Made by a program: the position numbers and the translations under genes. The notes beneath the pieces are model-generated. The model ran no database searches, was not told where the DNA came from, and saw only the letters and a program-made list of their open reading frames with translations. Source: Exilibacterium sp. (GTDB lineage: Bacteria; Pseudomonadota; Gammaproteobacteria; Pseudomonadales; Cellvibrionaceae). Taken from it: DNA of 34,590 bases. The stretch lies in assembly GCA_028280195.1 (NCBI GenBank), contig JANQMH010000043.1, positions 1 to 34,590 on the forward strand, given 5' to 3'. Positions 14,415 to 22,678 of this stretch are shown one piece after another; within the stretch, counting starts at the first letter, position 1; every line of letters begins with the position of its first letter.

Positions 14415-15518
14415 ATGGACAAAGCGTTTATCAAGCCGGACGGCATCTACCTGCTCAACCACTCTGTCGGGTTGCTGCCCGCGGGGACGAGGCGCTATGT
14501 CGACAGGCATTTTTTCGATATATGGGAGTCGCAGGCGCAGCCGTGGAACGCCTGGATCGAGGAAACTGAGAGTTTCAAAACGAGCCTCGGACGCCTGCTC
14601 AATGCCGCTGCCGGTGATTTCTGCCCGCAGACCAATATCTCCAGCGCAATTACCAAAATTCTGTATTCCCTGCCGGATAAAGCCGGCAGAAAAACCCTGG
14701 TGCTGTCGGAGCAGGACTTCCCCTCCACCGGGTTTGTTTTCGATCGCGCGCGATTGCAGGGTTATCGGGTGAAGTTCATTCCGCGCGACGCCGACCTGCT
14801 GGATACCGATACCTGGAAGGCGTACCTGAGTGACGATGTGCTGTGTGTGTTCATCACCCATGTGTTGTCCAATACCAGTGCGCGCGTGCCGGTTGGTGAT
14901 ATTACCGCACTGGCGGCCGGGCGCGGCATTGTTTCCATCGTGGATATTGCCCAGTCGGTCGGTGTGGTGCCGATTGACCTGCAGCGCTGGCAGGCGGACT
15001 TTGTCGTCGGCTCCTGTGTAAAATGGTTGTGCGGTGGGCCGGGCGCCGGTTATCTGTGGGCCAATCCGGCTATGGTTGCAAAATGCAACCCCGTCGATGT
15101 CGGCTGGTTTTCCCATGACAACCCGTTTGCATTCGATATTCACGACTTCCGCTATGCCGCCGATGCGCGGCGTTTCTGGGGCGGCACACCCGCGGTACTG
15201 CCGTTTGTGGTTGCCGATCACAGTATTCAGGTGGCCCTGTCTGTCGGGATTGAGAAGATCCGCGCGCACAATATCGAACTGACCCGGGCGCTGATGGACG
15301 CGGTGGACCCGGCCTGCCTGCGAACACCGCCGGGCCCCGGGGAGCGCGGCGGCACTGTGGTGGTGGATTTTGCCGACCGACAGCCGCTCGTTGAACAGCG
15401 CCTCAAATCCGCCGGGGTGCACTTCGATAGTCGCGCAAGCGGTATTCGCCTGTCGCCGCATATCTATACCGGCCGCACCGAGATCGATACAGTGGTGGCG
15501 TGTCTGCCGGTGTCGTGA
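14415..15518 (+). CDS. Kynureninase-like PLP enzyme (aminotransferase class V fold)
   Basis: A 367-residue fold-type I PLP enzyme. Characteristic segments are YLLNHSVGLLPAGTRRYVD, VDIAQSVGVVPIDL (pyridine-binding Asp), SCVKWLCGGPGAGYLW with Lys203 as the PLP lysine, GWFSH, and RFWGGTPAVLPF, a pattern close to kynureninase (KynU: GGPG, WFGH, GTP). True kynureninases have about 410-420 residues, so this is a shortened relative. It could split a C-beta/C-gamma bond in a kynurenine-like product or act as a desulfurase-like or epimerase-like enzyme of the same fold. It is separated by 13 bp from the PrnB-like gene with a weak ribosome site, so the two are probably translationally linked. Substrate is inferred, not shown. 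Confidence 0.8.
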   Translation: MDKAFIKPDGIYLLNHSVGLLPAGTRRYVDRHFFDIWESQAQPWNAWIEETESFKTSLGRLLNAAAGDFCPQTNISSAITKILYSLPDKAGRKTLVLSEQDFPSTGFVFDRARLQGYRVKFIPRDADLLDTDTWKAYLSDDVLCVFITHVLSNTSARVPVGDITALAAGRGIVSIVDIAQSVGVVPIDLQRWQADFVVGSCVKWLCGGPGAGYLWANPAMVAKCNPVDVGWFSHDNPFAFDIHDFRYAADARRFWGGTPAVLPFVVADHSIQVALSVGIEKIRAHNIELTRALMDAVDPACLRTPPGPGERGGTVVVDFADRQPLVEQRLKSAGVHFDSRASGIRLSPHIYTGRTEIDTVVACLPVS

Positions 15519-15841
15519 GGGAAGACTCACCCCAGCAAAAACCAATAACAACAGGCTGCCGCAGAACGGGCCTCCGCTGTTACGCCAAAAATTCCTGCTG
15601 GCGGTGCCGCCGCAGAGATCCCCTGCCGGCTCAGAGCCATCGGTAAGGCCTTGTCGCAACCCCTTGTCGAAACCCCTTGTCGAAACCTATGGTTTATGAA
15701 GTTACATAAAGTGTGGACATACCCATGAGAACACTGTGAGTGGCGCCGGCGGTCACCAAATATTCATGTTTTGGTCAAACCTCTGCAACCTGTCTTCTTT
15801 AATGTCATGCGGTCAAAATTTAATACCAAGAGGGCAATCAT
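15519..15841. other. Intergenic region before the 5'-nucleotidase gene
   Basis: This 323-bp gap contains no gene I can support. It contains a three-copy 13-bp repeat (15649-15687), and its last part (15690-15841) is the likely promoter region of the next gene, with several GGTCA-type half-sites (15750, 15773 and 15810 areas). No hairpin with a U-run was found after the kynureninase-like gene. Confidence 0.5.
15649..15687 (+). repeat. Three tandem copies of a 13-bp unit CCTTGTCGAAACC
   Basis: CCTTGTCGCAACC (15649-15661), CCTTGTCGAAACC (15662-15674) and CCTTGTCGAAACC (15675-15687) follow each other without a gap. The first differs by one base. It lies outside any gene and is probably a slippage product; a binding array is possible. 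Confidence 0.8.
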
Positions 15842-17779
15842 ATGACATTCTATCGCGGGCTTGTTGCGGCCTTATCCGGCCTGCTGGCCATCTCGGCGCT
15901 GTCGGCGAATGCTGACTATGACGGGCGGCAGGGCTTCAGTTCTTTTCTGCATGAGTCCAGAGGCAGTTTGCGTCTCTGGGAGTGTTTCGACAATTACTAC
16001 AACAGCCTGCAGATTCTGCACAGCTCGGACAACGAATCTTCCTTTCAGGACCCCAATACCCTGGAGGAAAAGGCTCTCAACTATTCCACCCTGACCAAGG
16101 GTCTGCAGCGGCTGGCACGGCGCCAGTGTACGCCTTCACTGCACCTGACTGCCGGCGACCACACCATTCCGGGCCCCTTCTACCTGGCCTCCGCAGAGGC
16201 CTTCGGCCAGCCGGGCCTGGGTGATATCAGAATGTTTAACGCCATGGACCTGGCCGCCAACGGTATGGGCAACCACGAATTCGACGGTGGTATCGACGAG
16301 TTTGCGCATATGCTGAAGCGGGCCAGGTACCCGTTTATCGCTGTCAATCTGGACTTCAGTGAGGTGCAGGTCTCCGCCGATGCGCCGCGTATCCGCATCG
16401 GCCGCGATGCCCGGGCCTGCTATCGCAGCCTCGGTAAGGTGGTGAAAAGCTGCTGGGTCAGAGCCGGACGCAGCAAGATTGGTTTGATCGGCCGCGCGCC
16501 GGCGGAATTTTTCAATGTGATTGCCGACCCGGAAAACACCCTGCCCGGCCTGGATTTCGTCGGCGGCCGGGATGACAACAATCAGCCGCTGGTCTCGGCT
16601 GTCGATCAGGTGCTGGAGCAGGTGGAAAAGCTGGAGCGCAAGGGTATCAACCGCATCATTCTGCTCGACCACGCCCAGGATTTTACCGCCGACCCGCTCT
16701 CCACCAATCGCCTGCGCGGTATTGATATTATCGTCGCCGCCGGCTCTACCGGTTTTATGGCCCAGCCCACCGCGGACGGGCCCTTTAACCTGCTGCGACC
16801 GGAAGACAGCGCCGAGGCCGAATACCCGACCTGGCGCGTCGACAGCGAGGGTGAAACGGTGCTGGTCATCAACAGTGACCAGCAGTATCGCTATGTCGGC
16901 AACCTGATTGTCTCCTTCGACTACGACGGCCATATCAGGGATGTCGACTACCGCAGCGGTCCGGTGGCGACTACCGCTGAAGCCATCGAAGAACTCAGGC
17001 AGGTAATGTACGAGCGCAGGCTGACCCCGCACAAAAGGGTTGCCAGAACCCTCGACCGGCTCGAGCGCACCAGCCTGATCGAGGATGCCTTTTTTGTGGT
17101 CGGTGAAACCGCCTTCCCGCTTAACGGCCAGCGCATCAATGTGCGTACCCGCGAGACCAACCTGGGCAACCTGGCCGCCGATTCCACCATCTGGGGCGCC
17201 CAGCAAAACGGCTTTGCGACAGTTGACGTGGCGCTGAAAAACGGCGGCGGTATCCGCGATACCATTCAGGGACCGACCATTATCCGCTTGGCGGTGCAGG
17301 CGGCACTGGCTTTCGACAATACCTTGACGGTACTGGAGATGAGCGGCGCGCAGGTACTGGCGGCGATGGAAAACGCTGTCAGCCGCGCGACTTTTGCCGA
17401 CGGCCGCTTCCCCCAGGTTGCCGGTATGGTGCTGGAATTTGACGCCGGCTTCGCGCCGATTGAAAGTGCTACCGAGTTAAACACGCCGTCGCGGGTTCGC
17501 AATCTGACTATCACCAGGCACGACGGCGCCGTGGTGAATCTGGTCAGCAACGGCGTTGCCGATGCCGCCGCGTTGGCGCAGACTTTTGTGCTGGCCACCA
17601 ACAGCTTTACCGCCAATGGCGGTGACGGCTTTGCCGCGTTTGCCGCCGCCAATGTGCTCGGCGCTACCAGTATCGGTGAGCAGGCAATTCTCGAGAACTA
17701 TATTATCGATGTGCTCGGTGGCAGTGTTTCCCTGCCGGATGATGCCGATAATCCGCAGCGCGTTATTCGTCTCGACTGA
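15842..17779 (+). CDS. Exported 5'-nucleotidase/metallophosphatase-family protein, divergent metal site
   Basis: A 645-residue protein with a signal peptide (about residues 1-24, ending L-S-A-N-A), so periplasmic or secreted. The N-terminal metallophosphatase domain has LQILHSSDNES, LTAGDHTIPGPFY and NGMGNHEFDGG; the C-terminal substrate domain has RTRETNLGNLAADSTIW, ALKNGGGIRDTI and TNSFTANGGDGF, as in UshA-type 5'-nucleotidases. Two motifs differ: D-x-H is D-x-E, and the later G-G-H-S-H is A-A-G-S-T, so the usual metal His residues are missing. It may have another specificity or metal. GAGGG precedes the ATG. It is flanked by a strong hairpin downstream, so it is probably a single-gene unit. 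Family members release phosphate from extracellular nucleotides. Confidence 0.87.
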   Translation: MTFYRGLVAALSGLLAISALSANADYDGRQGFSSFLHESRGSLRLWECFDNYYNSLQILHSSDNESSFQDPNTLEEKALNYSTLTKGLQRLARRQCTPSLHLTAGDHTIPGPFYLASAEAFGQPGLGDIRMFNAMDLAANGMGNHEFDGGIDEFAHMLKRARYPFIAVNLDFSEVQVSADAPRIRIGRDARACYRSLGKVVKSCWVRAGRSKIGLIGRAPAEFFNVIADPENTLPGLDFVGGRDDNNQPLVSAVDQVLEQVEKLERKGINRIILLDHAQDFTADPLSTNRLRGIDIIVAAGSTGFMAQPTADGPFNLLRPEDSAEAEYPTWRVDSEGETVLVINSDQQYRYVGNLIVSFDYDGHIRDVDYRSGPVATTAEAIEELRQVMYERRLTPHKRVARTLDRLERTSLIEDAFFVVGETAFPLNGQRINVRTRETNLGNLAADSTIWGAQQNGFATVDVALKNGGGIRDTIQGPTIIRLAVQAALAFDNTLTVLEMSGAQVLAAMENAVSRATFADGRFPQVAGMVLEFDAGFAPIESATELNTPSRVRNLTITRHDGAVVNLVSNGVADAAALAQTFVLATNSFTANGGDGFAAFAAANVLGATSIGEQAILENYIIDVLGGSVSLPDDADNPQRVIRLD

Positions 17780-17803
17780 TTCATCCCCTCACCAGATAAC
17801 CAG

Positions 17804-17826
17804 TCCCGCGGGCCCTGCCCGCGGGA
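17804..17826 (+). terminator. Perfect GC-rich hairpin after the 5'-nucleotidase gene
   Basis: TCCCGCGGGC (17804-17813) and GCCCGCGGGA (17817-17826) are a perfect 10-bp stem with a 3-nt loop, 25 bp after the stop codon. Only a short T-containing stretch follows (TTCGGCCTTT), so termination is likely but not of the classical U-run form. Confidence 0.6.
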
Positions 17827-17868
17827 TTCGGCCTTTACAGCGCTCAGCCTGTCTCCTTTACTTATTGA

Positions 17869-17936
17869 GCAAGGCCCACGTAATGGGTCATGTCTGCCGC
17901 ACCCACAGACAGCCTGGCGGGCCTTGCTGAAACTTT
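17869..17936 (+). other. Nested stem structure followed by a T-run
   Basis: GCAAGGCCC (17869-17877) pairs perfectly with GGGCCTTGC (17919-17927). Inside, TGTCTG (17891-17896) pairs with CAGACA (17906-17911) around a 9-nt loop, and GGGT (17884-17887) could pair with ACCC in that loop. TGAAACTTTTT follows at once. It lies 145 bp upstream of the YHS gene and could be a second terminator, a small RNA or a 5' control element. Confidence 0.4.
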
Positions 17937-18071
17937 TTGAACGATCGTTACTCTATAGGCTGGGTTGGCGCAGGGCCGCCGCAGAGGCGATGGCACTGTG
18001 CCCCGTAATCATAAACTTATAACTTTTTCGTCTGAAGTTATCGACGGTATCAAGCTACAAAGGAAAAACTC

Positions 18072-18527
18072 ATGTTCAAGCAAGCACTGACAAGTCTGAT
18101 TGCTCTATGGCTGATTTCGACTGCGGCAATGGCGGCAGACCCTTATACCTACTCGCATAAAAAACACGGCGCGATCAAAGGCACCGATCCGGTGGCCTAC
18201 TTTTCTCTCGAGCCGGGCCAGGACGCTGTGCGCGGATCGGATAAATACACCTACGACTGGAATGGCGCCACCTGGAAATTTGCTTCGGCGGAAAACCGCG
18301 ATAAGTTTGCCGCCAACCCCGAACAGTACGCACCGCAGTACGGTGGTTACTGCGCCTTTGCCGTCTCTCACAACTTTACCAAACCCACCGATCCCGACGC
18401 CTGGCGCATTGTCGACAACAAACTGTATCTCAACCTGAGCAAGGGCGTGCAGAAGAAGTGGGTCAAGGACATTCCCGGCAATATCGCCAGAGCCGACAAT
18501 AACTGGCCCGCGGTTTTGGGTCAGTAG
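18072..18527 (+). CDS. Secreted YHS-domain protein
   Basis: A 151-residue protein with a clear signal peptide (residues 1-21, cleavage after A-M-A). The mature part is a YHS domain: GAIKGTDPVAYFSLEPGQDA, then WKFASAENRDKFAANPEQYAP, and QYGGYCAFAVSHNF with the usual Y-C pair. YHS domains bind metals or organise copper and heme handling in some proteins, and many stand-alone periplasmic copies are annotated only as hypothetical. AAAGGA precedes the ATG. A convergent YceI gene follows, separated by a hairpin. The specific role is not known; a metal-related role is inferred from family. Confidence 0.85.
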   Translation: MFKQALTSLIALWLISTAAMAADPYTYSHKKHGAIKGTDPVAYFSLEPGQDAVRGSDKYTYDWNGATWKFASAENRDKFAANPEQYAPQYGGYCAFAVSHNFTKPTDPDAWRIVDNKLYLNLSKGVQKKWVKDIPGNIARADNNWPAVLGQ

Positions 18528-18542
18528 TAGCGCCCGGCAAAC

Positions 18543-18568
18543 GCGCCCCGCCATTGGCGGGTTGGCGC
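18543..18568. terminator. Bidirectional hairpin between YHS and YceI genes
   Basis: CCCGCC (18547-18552) pairs with GGCGGG (18556-18561) around ATT, and GCGCC (18543-18547) can pair with GGCGC (18564-18568). It lies between two convergent genes and could stop transcription from both sides. The arms overlap slightly and no long T-run is present. Confidence 0.5.
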
Positions 18569-18589
18569 CTTTGCCGAGCGCGGCGCCGC

Positions 18590-19180
18590 TCAGCGTTTTT
18601 CGAATATCAGATTGACGGTGACCGGCACAATCGGGCTGATGTTGGCCAGGCCGACCACGGCGCGCAATTTCTCCACCCCTTCGGCCAGGGCGAAATCATC
18701 GGTGTTCAACAGGATCGGCTGCAGGCCCGCCACCGCCAGTTGGTTGCCTGACAGGCGGGTAATGCTGACCTTGGTTTCGAGCGTTTTCTGCTGGCCGTGC
18801 AGGTCGATGGTCAGCGGCAGTTTGCTGCGGATGGCCTGGCCCGCCTTCAGCGCATCGACCTGACCGTAATCCACGCTGGCAGACACCCTGGCCTGGGGGA
18901 AACTGACTACATTGAACAGCATCTCTTTCATCCGCTGGTCGCGAATGGGGATCAGCGTGTCGACGCTGGCCAGGTCGATATTGATTGCGACATTACCGTC
19001 CTTTGTCAGGCCGCCGCTCAGGGTTTTAAAACTGTGTACCTCGGCGAACTGGGTGTTCTTTACCGAGGCGAACTGCAGGCTGGATTGATCGTTGTTGAGC
19101 TGCCAGTCCGCGGTGGCGATACCCGCATACAGCATTAACGCGAGGGTGGTGAAAGCCCTGATAAAAACCTGGTAATTCAT
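18590..19180 (-). CDS. YceI-family periplasmic protein
   Basis: A 196-residue protein with a signal peptide (about residues 1-24, ending G-I-A-T-A-D). The mature domain is a lipocalin-like YceI barrel: WQLNNDQSSLQFASVKNTQF, SGGLTKDGNVAINIDLASVD, RDQRMKEMLFN and FPQARVSASVDYG. Members bind isoprenoid or other amphipathic ligands in the periplasm and are often base- or stress-induced. AGAGGA precedes the ATG at 19180. The gene is monocistronic and convergent with the YHS gene. The ligand here cannot be deduced. Confidence 0.9.
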   Translation of the reverse strand: MNYQVFIRAFTTLALMLYAGIATADWQLNNDQSSLQFASVKNTQFAEVHSFKTLSGGLTKDGNVAINIDLASVDTLIPIRDQRMKEMLFNVVSFPQARVSASVDYGQVDALKAGQAIRSKLPLTIDLHGQQKTLETKVSITRLSGNQLAVAGLQPILLNTDDFALAEGVEKLRAVVGLANISPIVPVTVNLIFEKR

Positions 19181-19287
19181 AGTGTCCTCTGGTCGGCAGT
19201 AAGTGCGTGATGCGAAAATAGCACAACCGGCCCCAGAGTATAAGGGTACCGGCCGATGCCGGCGGGGCCGGCCAGCAATATTCTGGA

Positions 19288-19305
19288 AATGCGAATTGTT
19301 ATCAT
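19288..19305 (+). promoter_or_regulatory. Fur-box-like sequence upstream of the DUF6607 gene
   Basis: AATGCGAATTGTTATCAT, read on the other strand, is ATGATAACAATTCGCATT; its TGATAACAATTCGCA part matches the Fur pattern TGATAATCATTATCA at 11 of 15 positions. It is about 80 bp before the DUF6607 start. The match is suggestive only. Confidence 0.45.
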
Positions 19306-19385
19306 CTGTGGTAGGCTGAAGAGCCGCTCGCCAGTCGCCCGTGCCGGTTTGGCGGCCCAGTGTATTTCACCGTCAGAGGAAAATG

Positions 19386-20531
19386 ATGCAAACGACTACA
19401 AAAGCCCTGCTTGTCGCCGCCCTTTTCGCCGTCGCGGCGGCCCGGGTACTGTCCTATACGCCGGCCGCCGCGCCGGAATGCGACCGGGCCGGCGCGCGCT
19501 ATATATTCAGCTGGCCATTGAGTGACGAGTGTGCGGACAGGCCGCGCGGGGGCACCAGCCGGGGTGCGCCGGTAACGCCCGACAGCGAACCCCATCCCGG
19601 CTGGCTGGCGCTTCAGCAGCCCGGCCTGTCGAAATTCGAACGCGACCGCCGCGCCATTCTGGCGATGGCCGGGCCCTACAAAGCCAGCTTTGACTTTCTC
19701 GAGACGGTGGGTTTCGGCAAGGACTTCGAGCGCGATAAACCCTACCAGTCCTGGGGCACCGAGTATATCTACGTGGTCGAGGACCGGGACACATTTATCA
19801 GCCTGCAGCACCTGATGGTGATGTACTTTCAGCAGGATGACGGCAGTATTTCCGAGCCGATGGTGATGAAGCACTGGCGCCAGGACTGGACTTATCAGGA
19901 CGACGAGCTGCTGGTTTTCGACCACCGCGACCAGTGGCACAGGCAGGCGGTGTCGCGCCGCCAGCGCAAAGGCGGCTGGAGTCAGGCGGTGTTCCAGGTT
20001 GATGACTCGCCGCGCTACGAATCGTTTGGACACTGGCGTCACAACGGCAGCTTTTCCACCTGGATCAGCGCTACTACCCGGCGCCCGCTGCCGCGCCGCG
20101 AGTTCAGTGTGCGCGACGATTACCAGGTGCTCGAGGGTTACAATCGCCATACCGTGACCCGCACCGGCTGGGTACAGGAGGAGGAAAACTGGAAACTGGT
20201 GCTGGACCCGTCGGGCCAACCCGATGCGGTGCAGCCCTATCTGTCGAAGGAGGAGGGGCTGGCCCGCTACCGGCGTATCAGCGGTTTTGATTTTACCCCC
20301 GGTGACCGCTATATGGCCCTGGCCGGAAAATTCTGGACCGATGTGCGCGCCCAGTGGCGGGAAGTTTTTGCGCGCCATAAAACGCTGCGTTTACATGCCA
20401 GCGTCGACAATCAGCCGCTTTTCGTGCCGCTGTTTGGCTATGCGCAGCAGGTGATGGAAGACGGTGCCTATGACAGTGACAAGGGCAGGGCATTCGCCAG
20501 GCGGACCATTGAGGCCTATGTTAAAAAGTAG
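19386..20531 (+). CDS. DUF6607-family protein with signal peptide
   Basis: A 381-residue protein. Tandem ATGs occur at 19383 and 19386; the second is preferred because it lies 5 nt from AGAGGA (19375-19380). A hydrophobic N-terminus (LLVAALFAVAAARVLSY) suggests export. The body matches DUF6607: AMAGPYKASFDFLETV, TEYIYVVEDRDTFISLQHLM, MVMKHWRQDWTYQDDELLVF, WSQAVFQVDDSPRYES and RREFSVRDDYQVLEGYNRH. The function of the family is not known. The Fur-box-like site upstream suggests expression in iron limitation. It is convergent with the AraC gene with a 14-bp gap. Confidence 0.78.
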   Translation: MQTTTKALLVAALFAVAAARVLSYTPAAAPECDRAGARYIFSWPLSDECADRPRGGTSRGAPVTPDSEPHPGWLALQQPGLSKFERDRRAILAMAGPYKASFDFLETVGFGKDFERDKPYQSWGTEYIYVVEDRDTFISLQHLMVMYFQQDDGSISEPMVMKHWRQDWTYQDDELLVFDHRDQWHRQAVSRRQRKGGWSQAVFQVDDSPRYESFGHWRHNGSFSTWISATTRRPLPRREFSVRDDYQVLEGYNRHTVTRTGWVQEEENWKLVLDPSGQPDAVQPYLSKEEGLARYRRISGFDFTPGDRYMALAGKFWTDVRAQWREVFARHKTLRLHASVDNQPLFVPLFGYAQQVMEDGAYDSDKGRAFARRTIEAYVKK

Positions 20532-20545
20532 CGCTTATGGCAACA

Positions 20546-21553
20546 CTAAGGGTTGCTGCGAAGACGGTACTCTGCCGGGCTGACGCCGGTCCACTGCTTG
20601 AAGGCCCGGGCGAAGGATGCCGGCTCGGCAAAACCGAGCTGCTGGCCGACCTCCTGCAGAGGGATGTCGCCTCGCACCAGCTTGTCGATTGCCAGATCGC
20701 GCCGCGTGGCATCTTTTATCCTGCGATAGCTGCTGCGCTCCTCGCGCAGGCGCCGCCGCAGTGTCTGCGGGCTGACATGCAGTGCCGCGGCGACGCTGTC
20801 GAGGTTGGGCAGGGGTTTGTGTTGCCGGCAGGATGCCGCCAGCAGATTGCGTACCCGGGTTTTATAGCGGTCGTCGTCGCCGGGTATCAGCATTAAGTCC
20901 GCCGGCGCCCGGCGCAGGAAGTCCCTGACTTGCTGCGCGTTGCGGACCACCGGCAGGCGCAGGTATTTTTTTGCCAACAGCAGTTCGTTGGCCGGCTGCT
21001 TGAAGCGATGGACACAGGGAAACATATGGCCGTACCAGTCTGCGTGGGACGGTTGCCGGTAACTGAAAGCGGCTGCCTGTAAGGGGATGCGCTTATCGCT
21101 GATCCAGCAGATAAAACGGTGAATCGAGACCAGCAGCAGTTCCACCAGGTAGTGATCCGTATCCAGTTCCGGGCGGGCCAGTTTTACCTGCAGCGATGTA
21201 TGGTTGTCGTCGACGTTTATGTCGATGCTCACATCGTCGCGGGTGATGGCGTAGAAATGTCTCAGTTCCCTGAGCACTGCCCCCAGGGTTTCGAACTGGC
21301 TGACATACTGCACGCCCAGCGCAAACAGGCCCGGTTTGCAGGGAGTGGCGGAGAAACCGAGAAATTCATCGTCCAGTGCCTGCCAGAGATATTGCACCAG
21401 GCCGACAAAGCGGGCGCTGTGGATAACCTGCTGTTCGCCGCTCAGGGCGGCAGGGGAAATACCGTTATCGCGCAGTATTTTATCGATATCGAGTTGTCTG
21501 GCGCCTGCCGTTTTTAACACGGTGCCGACATAGTGGCTGGGAATCGTAAGCAT
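20546..21553 (-). CDS. AraC-family regulator with arabinose-binding-like N-terminal domain
   Basis: A 335-residue regulator of the OruR/ArgR-like AraC group. The N-terminal about 200 residues have the helical ligand/dimerisation pattern seen in many gammaproteobacteria (VGLVQYLWQALDDEFLGFSA, LRELRHFYAITRDD). The C-terminal double helix-turn-helix covers LDSVAAALHVSPQTLRRRLR and IPLQEVGQQLGFAEPASFAR, then AFKQWTGVSPAEYR. The ribosome site is weak. Its target is unclear: it is convergent with the DUF6607 gene and starts 96 bp downstream from the end of the SDR gene on the same strand, so the SDR is a possible target only by proximity. Confidence 0.9.
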   Translation of the reverse strand: MLTIPSHYVGTVLKTAGARQLDIDKILRDNGISPAALSGEQQVIHSARFVGLVQYLWQALDDEFLGFSATPCKPGLFALGVQYVSQFETLGAVLRELRHFYAITRDDVSIDINVDDNHTSLQVKLARPELDTDHYLVELLLVSIHRFICWISDKRIPLQAAAFSYRQPSHADWYGHMFPCVHRFKQPANELLLAKKYLRLPVVRNAQQVRDFLRRAPADLMLIPGDDDRYKTRVRNLLAASCRQHKPLPNLDSVAAALHVSPQTLRRRLREERSSYRRIKDATRRDLAIDKLVRGDIPLQEVGQQLGFAEPASFARAFKQWTGVSPAEYRLRSNP

Positions 21554-21648
21554 GGTGACAGTTTAGCGGATGGCCGGCAGACCCCTCGGACAGGCGCGGC
21601 CAGCGCCGCTATGATGAGGCGCAGCCGGTTTGAAAAGCCGCCGGTGAG

Positions 21649-22476
21649 TCATACCGCCTCGTTGTTGTCGATCTGCTTCTGGTACTGATCGGCCATGGCT
21701 TTGAAGACAAGTCCGGGAAAGAACCGCTTTAACCACAGGCCGTGCATCTCAATGCCGTTGCCCACGGCGATCTCCGGCCGACCTTTTTGCAGGCCTTTTA
21801 CGATGCCCCTGGCGCAGTCGGTAACGTCCATGCCGGCGGCAATGTACTTATCGGTTTTCCCAAACCGGCTGCCGTCCCCGCTCAAAGCGTTTTCAGATAT
21901 GGCGGTGCGGATAAAGCCCGGGGTAATGGTCGTCACCCGGATGCCCTGGTGGGCGACCTCGGCCCGCAGCGCATCGAAAAATCCCATCACCGCGTGTTTG
22001 GCGGCGCAGTAACCGGTGCGGAAGGGCGCGCCCATCTTGCCGGCCACAGAGGCAGTGACGGCGATATGGCCGCTTCCCTGTGCCACCATCAGCGGCAGTA
22101 CCGCCTTGGTCAGGGCGATCTGGCCGAAGACATCCACCTCGAACAGCGTCCGGTATGTGGCCATATCGGTCTCCAGGCAGCTGGAACGCTGGGAGATGCC
22201 GGCGTTGTTGACCAGCATATCGATGCGCCCGCTAAAGGCCCGGGCCTGTTCGACCTTGTCTGCCATACCCGCTTCATCGGTAATATCGAGAGGCAGCACC
22301 CATATGCCGCCTGCACTGCCGGCGGCGGCGATACAGCTGTCCTTAACCCTCTGCAAGGCGTCCTCGCGCCTGGCCGACAGGATCACCCTGGCCCCCAGGC
22401 CCGCAAATTCCACTGCCAGGGCCTCGCCAATGCCCGAGGAGGCACCGGTAATCCACAGGGTCTGCTGTTCGAACAT
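21649..22476 (-). CDS. Short-chain dehydrogenase/reductase
   Basis: A 275-residue classical SDR. It has ITGASSGIGEALAVEFAGLG (cofactor loop), ILSARRED, LDITD, MLVNNAGISQRSS, TASVAGKMGAPFRTGYCAAK with Ser/Tyr/Lys active-site residues, and TITPGFIRTAISENAL. The C-terminal hydrophobic, basic segment (GLWLKRFFPGLVFKAMADQY) resembles SDRs of the DHRS7 type that associate with membranes. AGGAG precedes the ATG, spaced 5 nt. The substrate is unknown, often lipid or steroid-like in this subgroup. It is monocistronic or followed by the AraC gene. Confidence 0.9.
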   Translation of the reverse strand: MFEQQTLWITGASSGIGEALAVEFAGLGARVILSARREDALQRVKDSCIAAAGSAGGIWVLPLDITDEAGMADKVEQARAFSGRIDMLVNNAGISQRSSCLETDMATYRTLFEVDVFGQIALTKAVLPLMVAQGSGHIAVTASVAGKMGAPFRTGYCAAKHAVMGFFDALRAEVAHQGIRVTTITPGFIRTAISENALSGDGSRFGKTDKYIAAGMDVTDCARGIVKGLQKGRPEIAVGNGIEMHGLWLKRFFPGLVFKAMADQYQKQIDNNEAV

Positions 22477-22678
22477 ATCATCTCCTCCCTATCTGCGGGG
22501 GATGCAGCAGTGAATCTAGCATAACCTCGCCGCAGAGTTACAGTTAGAAGTTACCTGATATCCGCAATCAGATCATTCTTTCCGGTAATGGGAAGGAAGT
22601 TGATGATCGCCGCCGCTTCTGTTTCAATACTGCTGGTCCGACCGCGGGCGGGTGCAGGTGCAGCCTGCTGTATCAGCG

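Noticed and set aside
14259-15659. 466-codon open frame antisense to the kynureninase-like gene
   Set aside because: The plus strand has the PLP lysine and family motifs; the reverse frame has none.
15649-15687. 13-bp repeats as a CRISPR or integron feature
   Set aside because: The units are contiguous without spacers and there are only three; no cas or integrase gene is present.
15790-15808. Pho-box-like CTGTCTT and ATGTCAT before the 5'-nucleotidase gene
   Set aside because: The half-sites are 12 bp apart, not 11, and each has mismatches. The role of the gene makes it tempting, but the evidence is too weak.
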